Part shown: positions 1 to 13,247 of the stretch, piece by piece
How positions within the stretch are numbered: the stretch's first letter is position 1
Layout of the letters: each line of letters opens with the position of its first letter
From: Pelargonium nanum
Lineage: Eukaryota; Streptophyta; Magnoliopsida; Geraniales; Geraniaceae
Direction of reading: 5' to 3'
Assembly (NCBI GenBank): GCA_036897485.1
Contig: JAYMTF010000411.1
Span: 1-37,017 of the forward strand
DNA: 37,017 nucleotides
Made by a program: the position numbers and the translations under genes
The notes under the pieces: generated by a model
The model's database searches: none
Told to the model about the DNA's origin: nothing
Seen by the model: only the letters and a program-made list of their open reading frames with translations

Positions 1-330
1 ACCCAAACACAGTAAAGTGAACTTTACATTTGACTTTGTCACTTTCCCATGTAGAATCGGGGTACCAAACGATACCATAGGACAATATAATTACTTATAC
101 AGTTAAAACAACATAAATATGATCAATTGAAGGGACAATTAAGTAATTACTCAATATTTTCCGACTCTTTGCCTATTTTTTGCAATTTTTAGCCAAACGT
201 AATATTCACTTTCCACAACTTAGGATTTTTCATTTTCCCTTCACTTTCCGATGTGTCAAATGCTCTTATCCATTTTCCCAGGAAAGTCAACATTCTGGGC
301 CAAACGACACCAAAGAGTATTGGAGGGAAT
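1..330. repeat. Upstream flank with repeat-like blocks
   Basis: No gene is visible here. Two related blocks lie in the same orientation, around 62-78 (ACCAAACGATACC) and 298-312 (CCAAACGACACC), each next to CACTTTCC/ATTTTCCC text. Such repeated CCAAACG-type ends are common in short plant transposon remnants. I could not define terminal repeats or a target-site duplication, so the family is open. From about 330 to 490 the sequence is the likely promoter and 5' UTR of the kinase gene. Confidence 0.25.
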
Positions 331-490
331 GGGTGATAGCTTGACGAAGAAGGGTGCGCAGGTTAAGGGAATCTCGTTTCCCATTGGTGGGTGTAGGTTA
401 AGACAGTAGACAGAGAAACAGCAAAAACAAAACACCCCTTTGTTTTGTTTGGTTTTGTAGAGCGAGAAAGGCCAGTCTCGTTGATGATCC

Positions 491-3400
491 ATGCCGAAAA
501 TGAGGCATCTACTGAGAAAGCTTCACATCGGAGGCGGTCTCAGCGACGAGCCTCCTCACAGGCTCGCCGAGACCCGACCCGGACCCGTGGTCGCCACCCC
601 CAACCCGAGCCCCAATTCCACTCCGTCTTCGGATTCGGTTTCTCCGGCAATGGGGAGAATTGGCGGCGTGGAATCGCCGGTTGACCGGACGGTGGCTCTG
701 GGCGTGGGCGGCGGCGGCGCTGCTGGCGACTGCATGGATTTCAGTTTCTTGGAGGAGGAGTTTCAGGTGCAGCTTGCTCTTGCAATTAGCGCTTCCGATC
801 CTGATACGAAGGAGGTGAGGGAGGACCCGGAGTCCGCCCAGATCGACGCGGCCAAGCGGATGAGCTTGGGCTGCTCGGGCTCGGTCGCCGACAGTGAAGC
901 CTTGTTGTCGCTACAGTATTGGGTATATGCTTAGTTTTGCATGAATTGGGCATTTCTAGGTTTTAATTGTGTTGCATTCGTGTTTGAATTGAAGCTCTGG
1001 AGAATTATATGCGAGATTTGGATCATTCCCTTAAACTGCATCAACTGAGTTCAGATAATAGGCTGTTTTTGGGTTCAATTTTGTGTTTTTGATGAAGGAT
1101 CAACTCCGTTTTGTTCATTGGTGCTATTGGTTCATGTCTCTCAGTTAAATCCTTTATCTGTTTATGCTCATTGGCATGTTCATTTTTCTTTCATTTTGTT
1201 GATGTTCTAGTTAGAGAACCACTAGAATGACTACTTAAGATAACAAAGAAATTTAGAATGAATCATTTATCACTGCATTGCTTTTTTTCTATTTGTGTGC
1301 TAAGTGTGAATCCATTTTCTAATTATAGCAGTTAATGTTTTCTTTAGTTAGAAAATATAAGGATATTGAACTGGATGGCTCTTATTTGACGAGAAAAGTC
1401 GTTTTCAATGCCAGCTAAACTTCATAGTAACAATATGAAATTTTGCTTATTTGAGTAAAATTTCTCTACTCATTTTGTTTCCTTATTTTGCATGTTAGTG
1501 AGTCATTGTAATTGCTATCCTTCAGGATGATTAAATCTCAATACCTGATCTAGTTGTATGTGCTGGCTGTCTGACTGCTATCACTAGGAATATCAAGAAT
1601 ATCAAGAATATTGAGTAGTTTTTTTTAGCTGTCTAGTTTATGGCATATAAAGTTAAGTTGTCTCTTGAGGGTTATCGTGATCGAAGTTTCCTATTATTAG
1701 TTGCCCACTTCCTTATATACTTTCTTCAATTATGAATCATAATTTATGATGTTTTCCTTGGTCTAACTCAGTGCAAAAAAAGTATGATGTTGTATCTATT
1801 TTTATGTTTAGAAAAATTAATGTTGCATCAGTTGATGCCATTATGTGATTCATAGCAGGCTGAAGTTGCTCAATTGTACTTATAAATTGACACTCGAAGC
1901 TTCATATGAGTACTGTGGTCTTAAAATAATAATTATTATTTGCACAAATTGGTTCAGATACTCTTTCCAACATATTTGCAAGATGAGTGTTTCTCCTAGC
2001 CATTTAACTGGTTGCCGAGAGCGGCAGTAATTATTGACCTGCTTTGGTTTTATTCTCTTTAAAATTATTTTCTTTGCTTTGGAGCTGGACTTCCACTCTG
2101 TTAATTAGTAAAAGAAATATATGTACGACTAATTCTTCTATACATGTTGCAGAGCTATAATGTTGTACATTATGATGAGAAAGTGATGGATGGATTTTAT
2201 GATGTTTATGGTGTCACATCAAATTCGATCTCCCAGGGAAAGATGCCATTGTTAGTGGATCTTCAAGCGATTTCCAATTTGGATAATGTTTATTATGATG
2301 TGATTTTGGTAAACCGCTTGGTTGATCCTGACCTGCAACAACTTGAGAAAGAAGCACATACTATATCCATGGAGTGCCTATATTCTGAGCATGGTATCAG
2401 TGACTTGATTCAGAAAGTTGCTGATATGGTTGTGAATAGGATGGGTGGTCCGGTTGGTGATGCTGATGAAATGCTGAAAAGATGGAGTATGGGAATATCT
2501 CAATTGCGGCATTCTTTGAACACTATTGTTCTTCCCCTTGGACGCCTTGATGTTGGACTTTCACGGCATAGGGCCTTGCTTTTCAAGGTAGTATTATCTT
2601 CTACCGTTTCAAAGTAACTTTTTACACTGTTACGTACCTTATACTTTTAAATTTTAATTATGTATTTTTGCCTCATTATTTTCTTGTGTATGTTGTGATA
2701 TTTGCATTTACTTGGTTTCCCTAACCAGTTAACTTTACCTATTTATCTGTCTTTTTGTGCATATACATGTATCCTCTACAAATTAATTTGGGCCTACATT
2801 TCTAGTCCCGAGGAGATTTGAGCTGAAGTTAATTGTCCATACTACTCTTGTAGGTACTAGCTGATAGGATAAATCTTCCCTGTATGCTGATCAAAGGGAG
2901 CTACTATACTGGAACTGATGATGGAGCTGTTAATTTGATTAAAATGGGTAATGGAAGGTGATGACATCCAGCTCTGCTTTTTAAACGGTTCTATTATAAA
3001 GTCTTCAACAATGTATAGTTAGGTCAATATTATTTATTTGAATGATCATTATTTTTATTTAAATGCACAACTGATACTAATTGAAGGGGGAAAGCTAATT
3101 TGGTAACTCCGTGACTGTCAATTCCAATCCAATCAAGTCAAATGGGAAATGATTACCAATGTTTCCATCTAAATAAGAAATATATAAATAAATAAACGAA
3201 TTATATGTATGATGTCAGGGGACTTTTATGTCAATCCTTCATTATCAACTAACATCTCTGTGAGTGTACATGTGCTAACCCTTTTCTTTAAGAAGAGAAT
3301 TAAAGAGATAGAAATGAGAAATTTTCAACATGATTAAATGATTATCTGTGGGCTTTATTATGTTAGTTTAGATGAACATATTATATTTGCTGAAATAACT

Positions 3401-6400
3401 TGAGCAGACCTAGAATACAGACTCACTCAGCCCTAGAATGTATATTTGGCATCAATTCCAATGGCATACTGCAGTTCCTCCTAACCCACAATACTTAGTG
3501 TTGCTAATGCAAATGTTAACCCATATGCCATTATTTTTGCAGTTTCTCTGTTTTTAGATTTCATTAAAGCTATTGATTGTGTCAATATCTTTGCTATTTG
3601 ACAACATATAATTTCCCATATGGTGTTGTTTTACTACCCAGATTCAATACAAGATTTTGATCTATAATTCATAGAAAATGTAGATACATTTAAGAGAATA
3701 TACATTTGAAAATATATCTTGCAATATCACTATCATGAAAAAGAATTATATACGAGAAACTTAGAGATAATAATATCAAGTTATCAACACATGCACAACA
3801 GAAACCATCTCTCTATATGGTTACAGAACACTTTTGATTGTTGCTTGCTAGTTTCTTAGCCTGAGCATTTATATGACTATTTGTGTTTCTTCTCCCCATT
3901 CTTGTGCTTGTAGCCAACTACACATGCATGTTTTCTGATTATGTAAAGAATTTGTTGATGTGGTGCAGTGAATATATAATTGATTTAATGGGTGCTCCGG
4001 GTGCACTGATCCCTGCTGAGGTACCCAGCAGTCATCTTTTAAATTCTGGGTTAGAGATTAGAAGCTTTTCAGATGTTGTAGAAACCTCTGGAGGTTCTTG
4101 TTTGGGGCTTGGAAAAGGAACTGGAACACCGGAACTTTCTTTGCATCTTGATAAAGTTTCTGGAGTTGGCAACTTGTTGGCTGGACCTGCATCATCTGTA
4201 GGTATTCATAGAAAAGAGGATAAAAGGAATCTAGTGAAAGAGACTTCAACCAAGAAATTTGAAAACGAGTTTGGGAGACTTCTTCCTGCACTACATAAAT
4301 CTGGGGAAGGTTCGTCAAGCATATGTGGGAAAGCTTCTCCTGCTGAGAAGATGCAAGTGAAAAATGTTTCCAAGTATGTTATCAGCGCGTCAAAGCACCC
4401 AGAATTTGCGCAGAAGTTACATGCTGTTTTGTTAGAGAGTGGCTCTCCCCAACCTTTTGATCTGTTCCCAGAATCAAATGATCTGGTAAAAGCTCAATAT
4501 GACTTAGAGTACTTACCTCTTCCTCAAGTGCAACCTGCAAACCTTATTGATTACGATGGTGAACATAAACTGTCTAATGAGAGTTCGACAGAAATACACA
4601 AAGGATTGGGGATGAATGTTGTCCACTCTAATTTTTCTCTGCCTTCTGATACTACAAATAAGGCATTGGTTGCTATTAGAATATCAATTGAACCAACCGC
4701 AGCTGATGCTGTATGTGTAGGTACATATCTGTTGATCCACCTAGAATGGTTACAGGGGTTTTGCACGTGGAACTAGTTTAAGCATCTCCCTGGCTTTCTG
4801 CAGGTGACTCTTGCCAAAGACAACCTCAAAATGACTTAGATTTGGGCAAGAAATCTTCTGTAAAATCGATGGAAACAACCAATACTGGCGTGCTTATTGA
4901 ATGCAATGGTCACAGTGAGAAGATTAACTTCGGTGAGAATGCAGAATGGGAAATCCCATGGGAAGATCTTCAGATTGGTGAACGTATAGGCATTGGTAAG
5001 AATTACTTGATCTTCTGACTTCATTCAGGCGTTTATAGAATTAAATATCTGTTAGTAATTGGAAACATTCTTATTGGATTTGATATTAAGGAAAGTCCTT
5101 ATTGTCTTCAATTTGTTTTGATTAATGATAACTTGTAATTTGCCTAATTTATTTGTATATATTTGTTGAGTGGTATATTTATTTAATAATGGAGTAGCTG
5201 TTTAATATGTTTATGATTATAATGGTAGGTTCATATGGAGAGGTTTACCATGCAGATTGGAATGGCACTGTAAGTTACCCTACTGATATGCTCATCTACC
5301 TTTGTAATAGTGAATGCTCTTTGGAACTTCTAAGAATAAGATGCTACATGGTGTTTTAGAACATGCCTCAACAACAAAAATGCTGACAATGTATCAGAAG
5401 AAATTTAACATTTTGTTACTAGTACCCTAATTTTATACATTCGTGCAATAATGTACACATGTTTTATTCTTATCTGTCTGCTGAGTTAAGTAAGTTCATA
5501 AAAACATGCTTGGACCTCTAACTTTTGAAGTAATTTAGTTAATTCTATTGCCAATAATTCATTTTCAGGTCCCATTAACTGTATTTGTAGAGAAATTGCA
5601 TTCAATGTCTTCCCACATCAAAAGTATTCTATTCCGTTAAGTACTTCCTCATTCAGATGGCTAGCATGGGTTGATGCCAACTTTTCTTAGTAAAAATGTG
5701 CTGTGTAATGTTGTAGCATTGGAGTACCGAGTGCTGAATTATTAGCCAAAACTGCTGTTCAGAATTACCCCACCCATCCTCTTCTAATTAAAACGTGCAC
5801 TATAGCGGATTCTTGTATCTGGAACTTTTTGACAAATAATGTTCTCTGAGATTTGCATACATCACCTCTGTCCTTTGACCTTATCACTATAATATACCAT
5901 CTATACCTTTCATGGTGTTGGCATCTTGTACCTTTCATGGGGCTTGGTACAATGATTTTGTACATGATTTAAGGATTATCATTTTAAGATTTTTTTTAAT
6001 GTCTGTTATTGCTATATAAATTGGCTTGAATGGCAGGAAGTTGCTGTGAAGAAGTTTCTAGATCAAGATTTTTCTGGTGATTCGTTGGTTCAATTTAAAT
6101 GTGAAGTAAGCACCAAGCTGACTCTTGGAACATATTGAACCAAATGTTCTATTCGATTGATATTATATAGTCCATAACTTAATCATTGCTGGTTACTTCA
6201 TTAGGTTGAAATCATGTTAAGGTTAAGACATCCTAATGTTGTCCTTTTCATGGGAGCAGTAACTCGATCCCCACATTTCTCCATATTAACAGAGTTTCTT
6301 CCAAGGTTTATTTCTCTTTTAAATTCTGAAAGCAATAGAATTTCCTTTTATTATTTTCTCTCAAGATTTTTAGGAACAGAAAGCGTTGCTGATGATTTAG

Positions 6401-8120
6401 TGTATGTTTTGTTCATCTATCCGTTCATTATTATGCAGGGGGAGTTTATATAGGTTGCTTCATCGTCCAAATCATCAACTTGATGAAAGGAGGCGATTGC
6501 GAATGGCTCTAGACGTGGTACACTCATATAATAATAAATAAATAACCCTTTTCTTTCTTCATCTGCTTTCCCTCCTAGATGCTTCTTCTCTTAAGTTACA
6601 CTCTTTAAACCTTTGCAGGCCAAAGGGATGAATTATCTGCACACAAGTCATCCTACTATTGTGCATCGAGATCTCAAGTCTCCAAACCTCCTTGTTGATA
6701 AAAATTGGGTTGTTAAGGTTGGTCCAGGCCTCCAGGGTGAAATTTTCCTTAACCAGAGACGGATCCCCCTAGTGCATGTTGGGGGCAGTTGTCCCCACAA
6801 TTTTTTATATTACAAAAATACCATTAAGTCATAAAAATATTACATATTTTTTTCTTTAAAATTCGTATATTTGTCCATATTATTCGATGAAGTTTTATAT
6901 CATCCCCAAAATAATTTCTATATTTTAACCCAATAGTTTGAGAAAAATTGTATTCTTAGACTTTGCCCCCACAAAACAGAAAATTTAGGTCCGTCTCTAT
7001 GCCTAATTATGTGCACTAGATACTAATTCATTCATGATTTGGCCAACTTCTTGGTATTTTTACCGACTTAAATGGACACGTCCTGTATATTTTGTTTGTT
7101 TCCCTGCAGGTTTGTGATTTTGGGTTATCACGTACTAAGCACCATACCTTTCTTTCGTCAAAGTCTACTGCTGGGACGGTAGTATTTCTGAAACATGAAT
7201 ATTCAAAACAATTCAATATGTTTGCTTGTGTGTTCATAATCCCATCAATAATTTACTCTAATAACGATTTTTCTCCTTACCTGCAGCCTGAATGGATGGC
7301 ACCAGAAGTTTTGAGGAATGAACCAGCCAATGAAAAGTAAGTGAACTAAAAACACATAATGTTTGCGTGGGAACACTCGTGTACGAACTTTGGAGTATTT
7401 CCTCTGTTTTCTTATAATACAATCTTTTTTATAATGTGAAATGTGTTCTGAACCCATGCTGCCAGAATCACTCCAACAATGCTGCATCATTTACGGGAGA
7501 TGTGGCATCTTCATATTTCTAATACAATTAGTTTGGCATGATTGCAGGTGTGATGTGTACAGTTTTGGTGTGATATTATGGGAGCTGGCTACCTTGCAAA
7601 TTCCATGGAAAGGGTTGAATCCAATGCAGGTTGTGGGTGCCGTCGGTTTCCAACATAGGCGTCTTGAAATTCCAGAAGATGTCGATCCAGCACTTGCGCA
7701 GATAATACGTGATTGTTGGCTCACGTAAGTTTTACCACATATAGATGTTCTTTCTTACATTGCTTATCTGCAGAATTATGTCTATTGGTCGCAAGAGTTT
7801 TAAACTTATTCCTGGTCAAATAAAAAAAAAAAAAAACCCCAACAATGTCATAGAGTAAGAAGTTGGTAGTAGTGTTTAAAGTAATTGGATACTGAACAGC
7901 AGTTTCCTAGAACTTGTCAATCAATAAGAGATTATACTCTATTAATATTTCCAGGTGTGTGTCATGGTATGAGTGCATTTTGTCATCAATTCAATTTACA
8001 GACTTTTTGGTTTTTATTTGCAGGGAGCCGCACCTGCGGCCCTCTTTCTCACAGCTCATGTATCGTCTACGGCGCCTTCAACATTTGATTGTCGAAAGAA
8101 GAGAAAGCGGGGTTCAATAG
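491..8120 (+). CDS. RAF3: Raf-like MAPKKK, EDR1/CTR1 group (RAF3-like), 14 exons
   Basis: This is a serine/threonine protein kinase of the plant B-group Raf-like MAPKKKs. Exons: 491-922, 2153-2587, 2854-2957, 3969-4720, 4804-4995, 5229-5269, 6037-6105, 6205-6305, 6439-6517, 6619-6717, 7110-7178, 7287-7336, 7548-7724, 8024-8120. All borders are GT/AG, phases close, and the product is 898 residues. The N-terminus [15 protein letters not shown] and the EDR1-type regulatory domain (about residues 145-340, with SLSQGKMP-like and [10 protein letters not shown] text) match Arabidopsis At5g11850 better than EDR1 itself. The kinase domain covers about 630-885. Its P-loop is G637-V644 (GIGSYGEV), the ATP lysine is K657 in VAVKKF, the catalytic loop is HRDLKSPN with D753, then D771-F-G and A796-P-E. 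All key residues are present, so it should be active. In this family, B3 Rafs act in ABA/osmotic signalling (SnRK2 activation) and in stress and ethylene responses. The start is the first ATG of the conserved N-terminus. Introns 1 and 3 exceed 1 kb. Confidence 0.93.
6754..6999. mobile_element. hAT-like MITE in kinase intron 10
   Basis: A 246-bp element lies inside the intron 6718-7109. Its ends are imperfect inverted repeats, CAGAGACGGATCC on the left and GGTCCGTCTCTA on the right. Just inside them is a second mirrored block (TTGGGGGCA left, TGCCCCCAC right). CAGAGACGGA-type ends are typical of nonautonomous hAT elements. The flanking 8-mers (tccttaac and tgcctaat) agree at only 5 of 8 positions, so the target duplication is decayed or absent. 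There is no coding capacity. Confidence 0.6.
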
Positions 8121-8962
8121 AATGACCTGCAAAAAGAATCATGCGGTTGTATCTACAGGTAACAATTTGTTGTCTTCGGGCTCGAAGAGCCAGAGCAGCT
8201 CAAGTTTTCCGGGCGAAAGTGAAACAAAAGAGATTTTTACTGGATAGGGTAGGGAGGTGCTGGTTCATTCAAAGTGGGGGCACAGCACCACAACCCATCC
8301 AGAATATTGTGGAGATTTAGCAACTATTTCTAGGGTTTGTGTCCATCATTCTACATACATGTTATGTGATGCAAGCAGTGAAAAAAAGAAAATAGAAAAG
8401 AAAATAATGATGTTTTTAAGCTGTGGGATCTTTGAAGTCTTGTTTGGGTAAGCAATCCCAGTCTCATAGTTGTTTGTAAACATTTGATCTCAATACAGTC
8501 TATTGAGGAAATCATAATAAAAAGAAAAGAAAAAAGAAAAAAAAAAAGTGAATTATTTGCATATATTGTGTATGTATTATATGTTATATTTTGCATTCAA
8601 CACCTTTGGACTTTAGGTGTATATGTAATGAATATGAAATTGCTTTTGTTTTGAACCATTGTTGGTAAGAAAAAACAAGTACCAAATAAATACAAGAGAA
8701 AAAAAAATGTCATGAGTTACTGGCTGATATCTCTGTTTATAAATCATGATCGATGAAGTGACGTCATTTCAATGATTGACATTCATATTCAATCCAATAA
8801 ATTTGTGAGCGGGAAACATAGTTCCATCTCGAAAAATAAAGTGAAATCAACCTATTTGTAAGTGGCACTCTAAATACAATTGACCCAAAATAAATATCTC
8901 AGTTTCTGGGTTTGGACAGTTGGCGGAGAAGAAGAAAAAGAAAAAATTGCGGTAGCCAAGCC
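8121..8962 (+). other. 3' flank of kinase gene and CGLD27 promoter
   Basis: No gene lies between the kinase stop and the CGLD27 start. The first part is probably 3' UTR. An AATAAA at 8516-8521 is a candidate poly(A) signal and is followed by a purine-only A/G tract (about 8516-8547). The second half is ordinary AT-rich sequence that should hold the CGLD27 promoter and 5' UTR. I see no clear TATA box whose spacing I would trust. Confidence 0.4.
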
Positions 8963-10954
8963 ATGGCCGTAACCCTTAACGTGTCAGCAAAAACACCATC
9001 GCCGATCCTCTTCATCCCCTCCTGCGGATCCAACTTGAATAACCCTAGGTTCTTTCACTGCCATCACTTTCGAAATTCTTCTCCTCCCAGAATCATACCC
9101 TTTTCATCGTTCAGGAACGAAAGAAACAACACTCCACCGGAAACAGAGTGCCCTGTTCCGGCCGAGCAGCAGCCCATAAATGAGTACCAGGCCATCGCCG
9201 ACTCCTTCCCCTTCTCATGGGCCTCCGGCGACATTGTCGAGTACTGCTCCCGATTGTTCGTCACCGGAGCTTCTTTCGCGCTCTTTATCGGGCTTCCCGT
9301 GGCCTGGTTCGGCGCGGTGGGACCCGATTCCGAGCCCTTGAAGCGAATCCTCACCGCCGTTTCCAGTGGGATTTTTGTGGTGACCCTGGCCGTTGTGAGG
9401 ATGTATTTGGGTTGGGCTTATGTTGGGAATCGATTGCTTAGCGCCACTGTTGAATGTAAATTAATGGGAATTTCAAGTTTGTTTTTTTAGTTATTTGTGA
9501 ATTCACCAAACAGAGAGTGACTGTGGCGTTTGTTTCTGTACAGATGAAGAGACTGGATGGTATGATGGTCAGGTATGCATTTTGATATTGCTGATTAAAT
9601 TGGGACCTAACTATATACAAATTTGACATTTTTAGTGTAATTTCTGTTGGAATGTTGGAAGAAGTATCTGATGATTGCATGTGGAATTGGAGTATGGGAT
9701 GGTTATGGAATGTGTTGTAGTCTACTCTAGGATTTAAAACATGGCACCAAATTGTTGTACAACAATTTGTATTTTTTCAGGGTTTTAGGTAGATAGTTCT
9801 TTGTTTTAGTATTAGTTGCAGCTTGTCAACATGCAATTTCCATGATGTTTGTGCATATATAGTTATGCCAATAGATTGGAATGTGGAAACTAAAGTTGAA
9901 TTTGCTGAAACAGATATGGGTGAAGACTGCTGAAGTTTTGGCACGTGACCGGCTTCTTGGTGCATTTTCGGTAAGTCCTACAAAATAGTTTTGGTATATT
10001 TCCCTTTCATTGCTATTTCTTTTTATTTGGTTGTTGCCGGTGCATGACACTGAAGGAACATGATGGTTATCCTGTGGTATATGAATAAAGATGGTTTAGA
10101 TGTGAATTGAAGGAATCATGATTTCTGTAGATCTCAAACGGGTCTATTTCAATTTTCAAATAACTTCCGTGGACAAAGTGAACTAAACAATAGAACATAT
10201 GCTCCCAAGTCCCAATGAACCTCAATGCTGATCTTATGGGCACTCTCCTATGTTGCTAATAGATTAACTCTGCTTGTTTTGATATGAAGGTTCTACTTGA
10301 ATTGAGATTTTATCCTCATTAGAGGACAGTGAATTAGTTTCTGTTTTTTTTAATCAATTCAAACTGGATTGTTTTGATGTTTTGGCTGTCCTATATGATC
10401 TAATAAGTTAAGCTTTTTACTGAAATGGACTATGGTACATCATCCAGTGCCAAGCAAGGATGCTTTTAAGTTTAAAAGCTTGGTAAAATCCAGTATAGAG
10501 CAGCTAAAAGTCTCATCCTTGTTTACATTTCTATTTCTGTTCGTCATGTTTTCTATCGAACTCACCTGTGTTGTCACTCTTTCCTTGATTCTGGCTTAAA
10601 TACTGAGAGAACTGCCGTGAGATCTGCTTTGAAAAACTGTTTTACAAGTATGAGAAAAGATTTTTAACATTTATAATAGGTTCACATTTTTAATTATTTG
10701 CACCCAGTTGCCTTATCTTGTATCTTACCATACAGGTCAAACCCGTGCTTAGCAGATTAAAATATACTCTTGTAACACTTGCTGGATCATTGTTTTTATG
10801 CATCCTTCTCCTCATCAATGCTGATGGATTCCAGAAAGGGTCTTATTCAGTGCCTCAAGAAGCCGGTGATAGAGCCATACCGGGAGTTTATAACGACGAG
10901 TCTGCTAGATCATTTGAGCCAGATGCGTTCTGTGGTGAACCTAATCTTTCCTAA
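8963..10954 (+). CDS. CGLD27: Chloroplast DUF1230 protein CGLD27, 4 exons
   Basis: This is a predicted plastid membrane protein of the Ycf36/DUF1230 family (CONSERVED IN THE GREEN LINEAGE AND DIATOMS 27). Exons: 8963-9455, 9544-9572, 9914-9970, 10736-10954, giving 265 residues. The ATG at 8963 sits in a good plant context (gccATGG). It opens a Ser/Pro-rich, basic transit-peptide-like stretch of about 55-60 residues. The family hallmark CPVPAEQQPINEY follows at 63-75. Three hydrophobic segments lie near 97-120, 130-155 and 205-222. Other family motifs are ETGWYDGQ, split over exons 1-3, and KTAEVLARDRLL. In Arabidopsis the gene is tied to iron-deficiency responses; the biochemical role is not known to me. 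The upstream in-frame TTG at 8912 is not a credible start. Confidence 0.9.
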
Positions 10955-13100
10955 CTGTTAATAGTCGCTAGTTCATGTTGTATGCGTGGTACACAACGGT
11001 ATATCCTCTCTCTTTCTTCTGTATAGTTTTTCATGTCACAGTAATTGGTATGTTTATCCTCTGCAAATTGAAGTCTATGTAAATAATTGCAGAAGTGCAA
11101 TAATATCAATTCACTCATGTTTCAGTTGCAAAGGTTTAAGCTTTTTGGGGGGCGGATAGTTGAGTGTGACTTATAAATTATACGGTCATGTGTTTCACGC
11201 ATATCCATTTATTCGTGCATTTACTGAAAGGCGAGTGGTCCGCGGGGCAATTAGTCAGGTTATGGGTTAGGTTAGAAATTTCCTAAACTGGTTCCGTTTT
11301 CCCTCTCAAATATATAAAAGAAAATGTGATTCATTGGATTTGAGGAGTGATCCAACAACCCTTCACATTTTCTTTGCAGTGGATTTGTTGTGCTTCCACT
11401 TTTCACTTTCTTTGTAATTTGGTACATGCATTGGATCATTGATTTGCAAATGCTGGTCTGATTTTTTTTTTTTTTTAACTATCTGAACTTTAGGTTGATC
11501 AAGTTTTAGTCTTTGGAATGGTGCTTTTTTGACTTCGAAATAGAGTAATCATCTTTCACCAGGTTTTTTACCAAAGAAAATGCGGAAGAAGATGGCAAAA
11601 TTGTAAAAAAAAAAATTTAGTGAAATTAAAAAATTGTATATTGACTTTTTGGTCGAAGCTTAGTGGCATTTATTTTTTTCGAAGGAAGTATCAATTTATT
11701 TAATAACAATGGAGAATTACATATTCGATTACAAACAGTCCTGACATAGAATGAAATAGTAAAGTAACCTGGTTCCCAGATCTCGAATGTTCGTACGAAC
11801 AACCAACTGTCATATCGCTAGTTGATATATTGTCTGCAATAGTTGAACAATTAGACTCGCTATTGTTCTATTCAAAACCATCTGACATGCAACAATATTT
11901 TCAAGAAAGTGATTGATTTGTTTCATTTTAAGATAGTTCGAAAATTATATTAGTTCATTTCAAAGTATGTGGATTAAATTGATTCATTCTTTTTAGTAAA
12001 ACACTATTTTGGTGCTTGATCTAAATATAAACTAATTTAAAATTAAAATCACAAGTAGACATGCAATATGCTATTTACATACACTTTTGTTCAGCCTCTT
12101 CGACTCGTCAAATTAGCACGTGTCGTCTTATTCACGTGTCAACTAAAAGAAATTTATTATTTTTAAATGGCTTATGGTCGCTCTGATCTTTGGTCCAGAC
12201 TCTATTTTCTACGCAATATAACACATTCTTAAATAGAGACCTTATATGTGTGTTCGGAGAACTGCCTCGGACGTGAAAGTAAAAATCTCAGCACATATGG
12301 TATACGAATAATGCAAAGAATATTTGAGAGAGCTCTTTATTGCAATGAATCTAAATATGAAAATTGGATCCTCTCTCTCACTCTTTCAAGATGAGTATTT
12401 ATAACAGAGAATTTATATGGTGACGTGGTGGCATGTGATAAGTTGTTGACTGAGTGAGTTCCATTGCAGGGCCCCGAGTCTACTCATGATTTTGAGATCT
12501 AGCTATTCAGATTAGTCATTCATCCTCAATGATCCCTGCAAGCATCACAGGTTGTTAGAAGTAGCATCCTTAAGTTATGAGTGATTTTGACTTTCCCGTG
12601 CCCTTCACATAATTTTCGGAACGCTTACTATTTTAGATAACATACAAGATTCGTTCTGAAATTAAGAGAACGTCAAGTACTAGAGAGTTATTTGATAGTT
12701 CACATAATACCTTGAGAGAAAGTACTTTCGGGAGTTCCTCAAAAAGTCGTCCAAGAGTACTTTTCAAAGTGCTACCGAAAAACATACTAATCAAATTACA
12801 AATATAACACTTATATTGGGACAGACGATGTAAATTTTTTTTTTGTAGAAATCCAATTTAAATTGTTATGATTTCGTTTGTAAACAAAACCGCACAAGTA
12901 GTTGCAAAAAGTAAGAGACGTCATAGGTAGAGTTGTAGTAGGACCCACGACCACCATGGACTGGAATGGGTTCACGCACCTTTCCGATTTCTGGCATCGC
13001 CTCTCTCAATCTCCCATTCCTGAACTAGAAAAATACTTCAATTAATTATTCAAAATTAATCCTATTTGATTTTTTTAATGTAAATTAATGGGCCCAATAA
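10955..13100. other. Intergenic spacer, no gene seen
   Basis: The stretch starts with the CGLD27 3' UTR and then becomes AT-rich spacer with poly-T/poly-A runs (11461-11477, 11606-11619, 12834-12843). No convincing ORF or RNA gene is present. A possible LTR remnant near 12240-12560 is listed separately. The last 150 bases lead into the RTH promoter. Confidence 0.5.
12240..12560 (-). mobile_element. Possible LTR fragment (fossil), reverse strand
   Basis: Read on the minus strand, the segment has an LTR-like order: a TATAAATA box (complement near 12396-12404), a pyrimidine/purine leader, then an AATAAA-type signal (complement near 12337-12343). There are no gag or pol remains, and no paired LTR or target duplication that I can define. 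It would be a short, old, broken LTR-retrotransposon piece or a solo LTR. Family is unknown and the call is weak. Confidence 0.22.
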
Positions 13101-13129
13101 ATCCAACCCGCCATCAGCTCTGAAAACCA

Positions 13130-13247
13130 CCGCCATCTCCACCAACACTCCAAGGCCATAACGTTTCTTCTTCGTTTTCACATCCCACTTCTTCTGTTTC
13201 AGTTTCAATTGTTTCACTAATTTAGAGCTCCAGTTTCTTCATCTGAG
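13130..13247 (+). other. RTH: Likely non-coding first exon (5' UTR) of RTH
   Basis: A C/T-rich stretch ends at a good splice donor (ATCTGAG then gttagt, donor G at 13248). The next plausible acceptor before the RTH ATG is TTCTTGCAG ending at 15919. This arrangement, a short 5'-UTR exon with a long leader intron, is common in plants. The transcription start is not determined, so the left edge is approximate. Confidence 0.5.

Noticed and set aside
8912-8962. Longer N-terminus for CGLD27 (MDSWRRRRKRK)
   Set aside because: The first codon is TTG. The ATG at 8963 has good context and opens a transit-peptide-like sequence.
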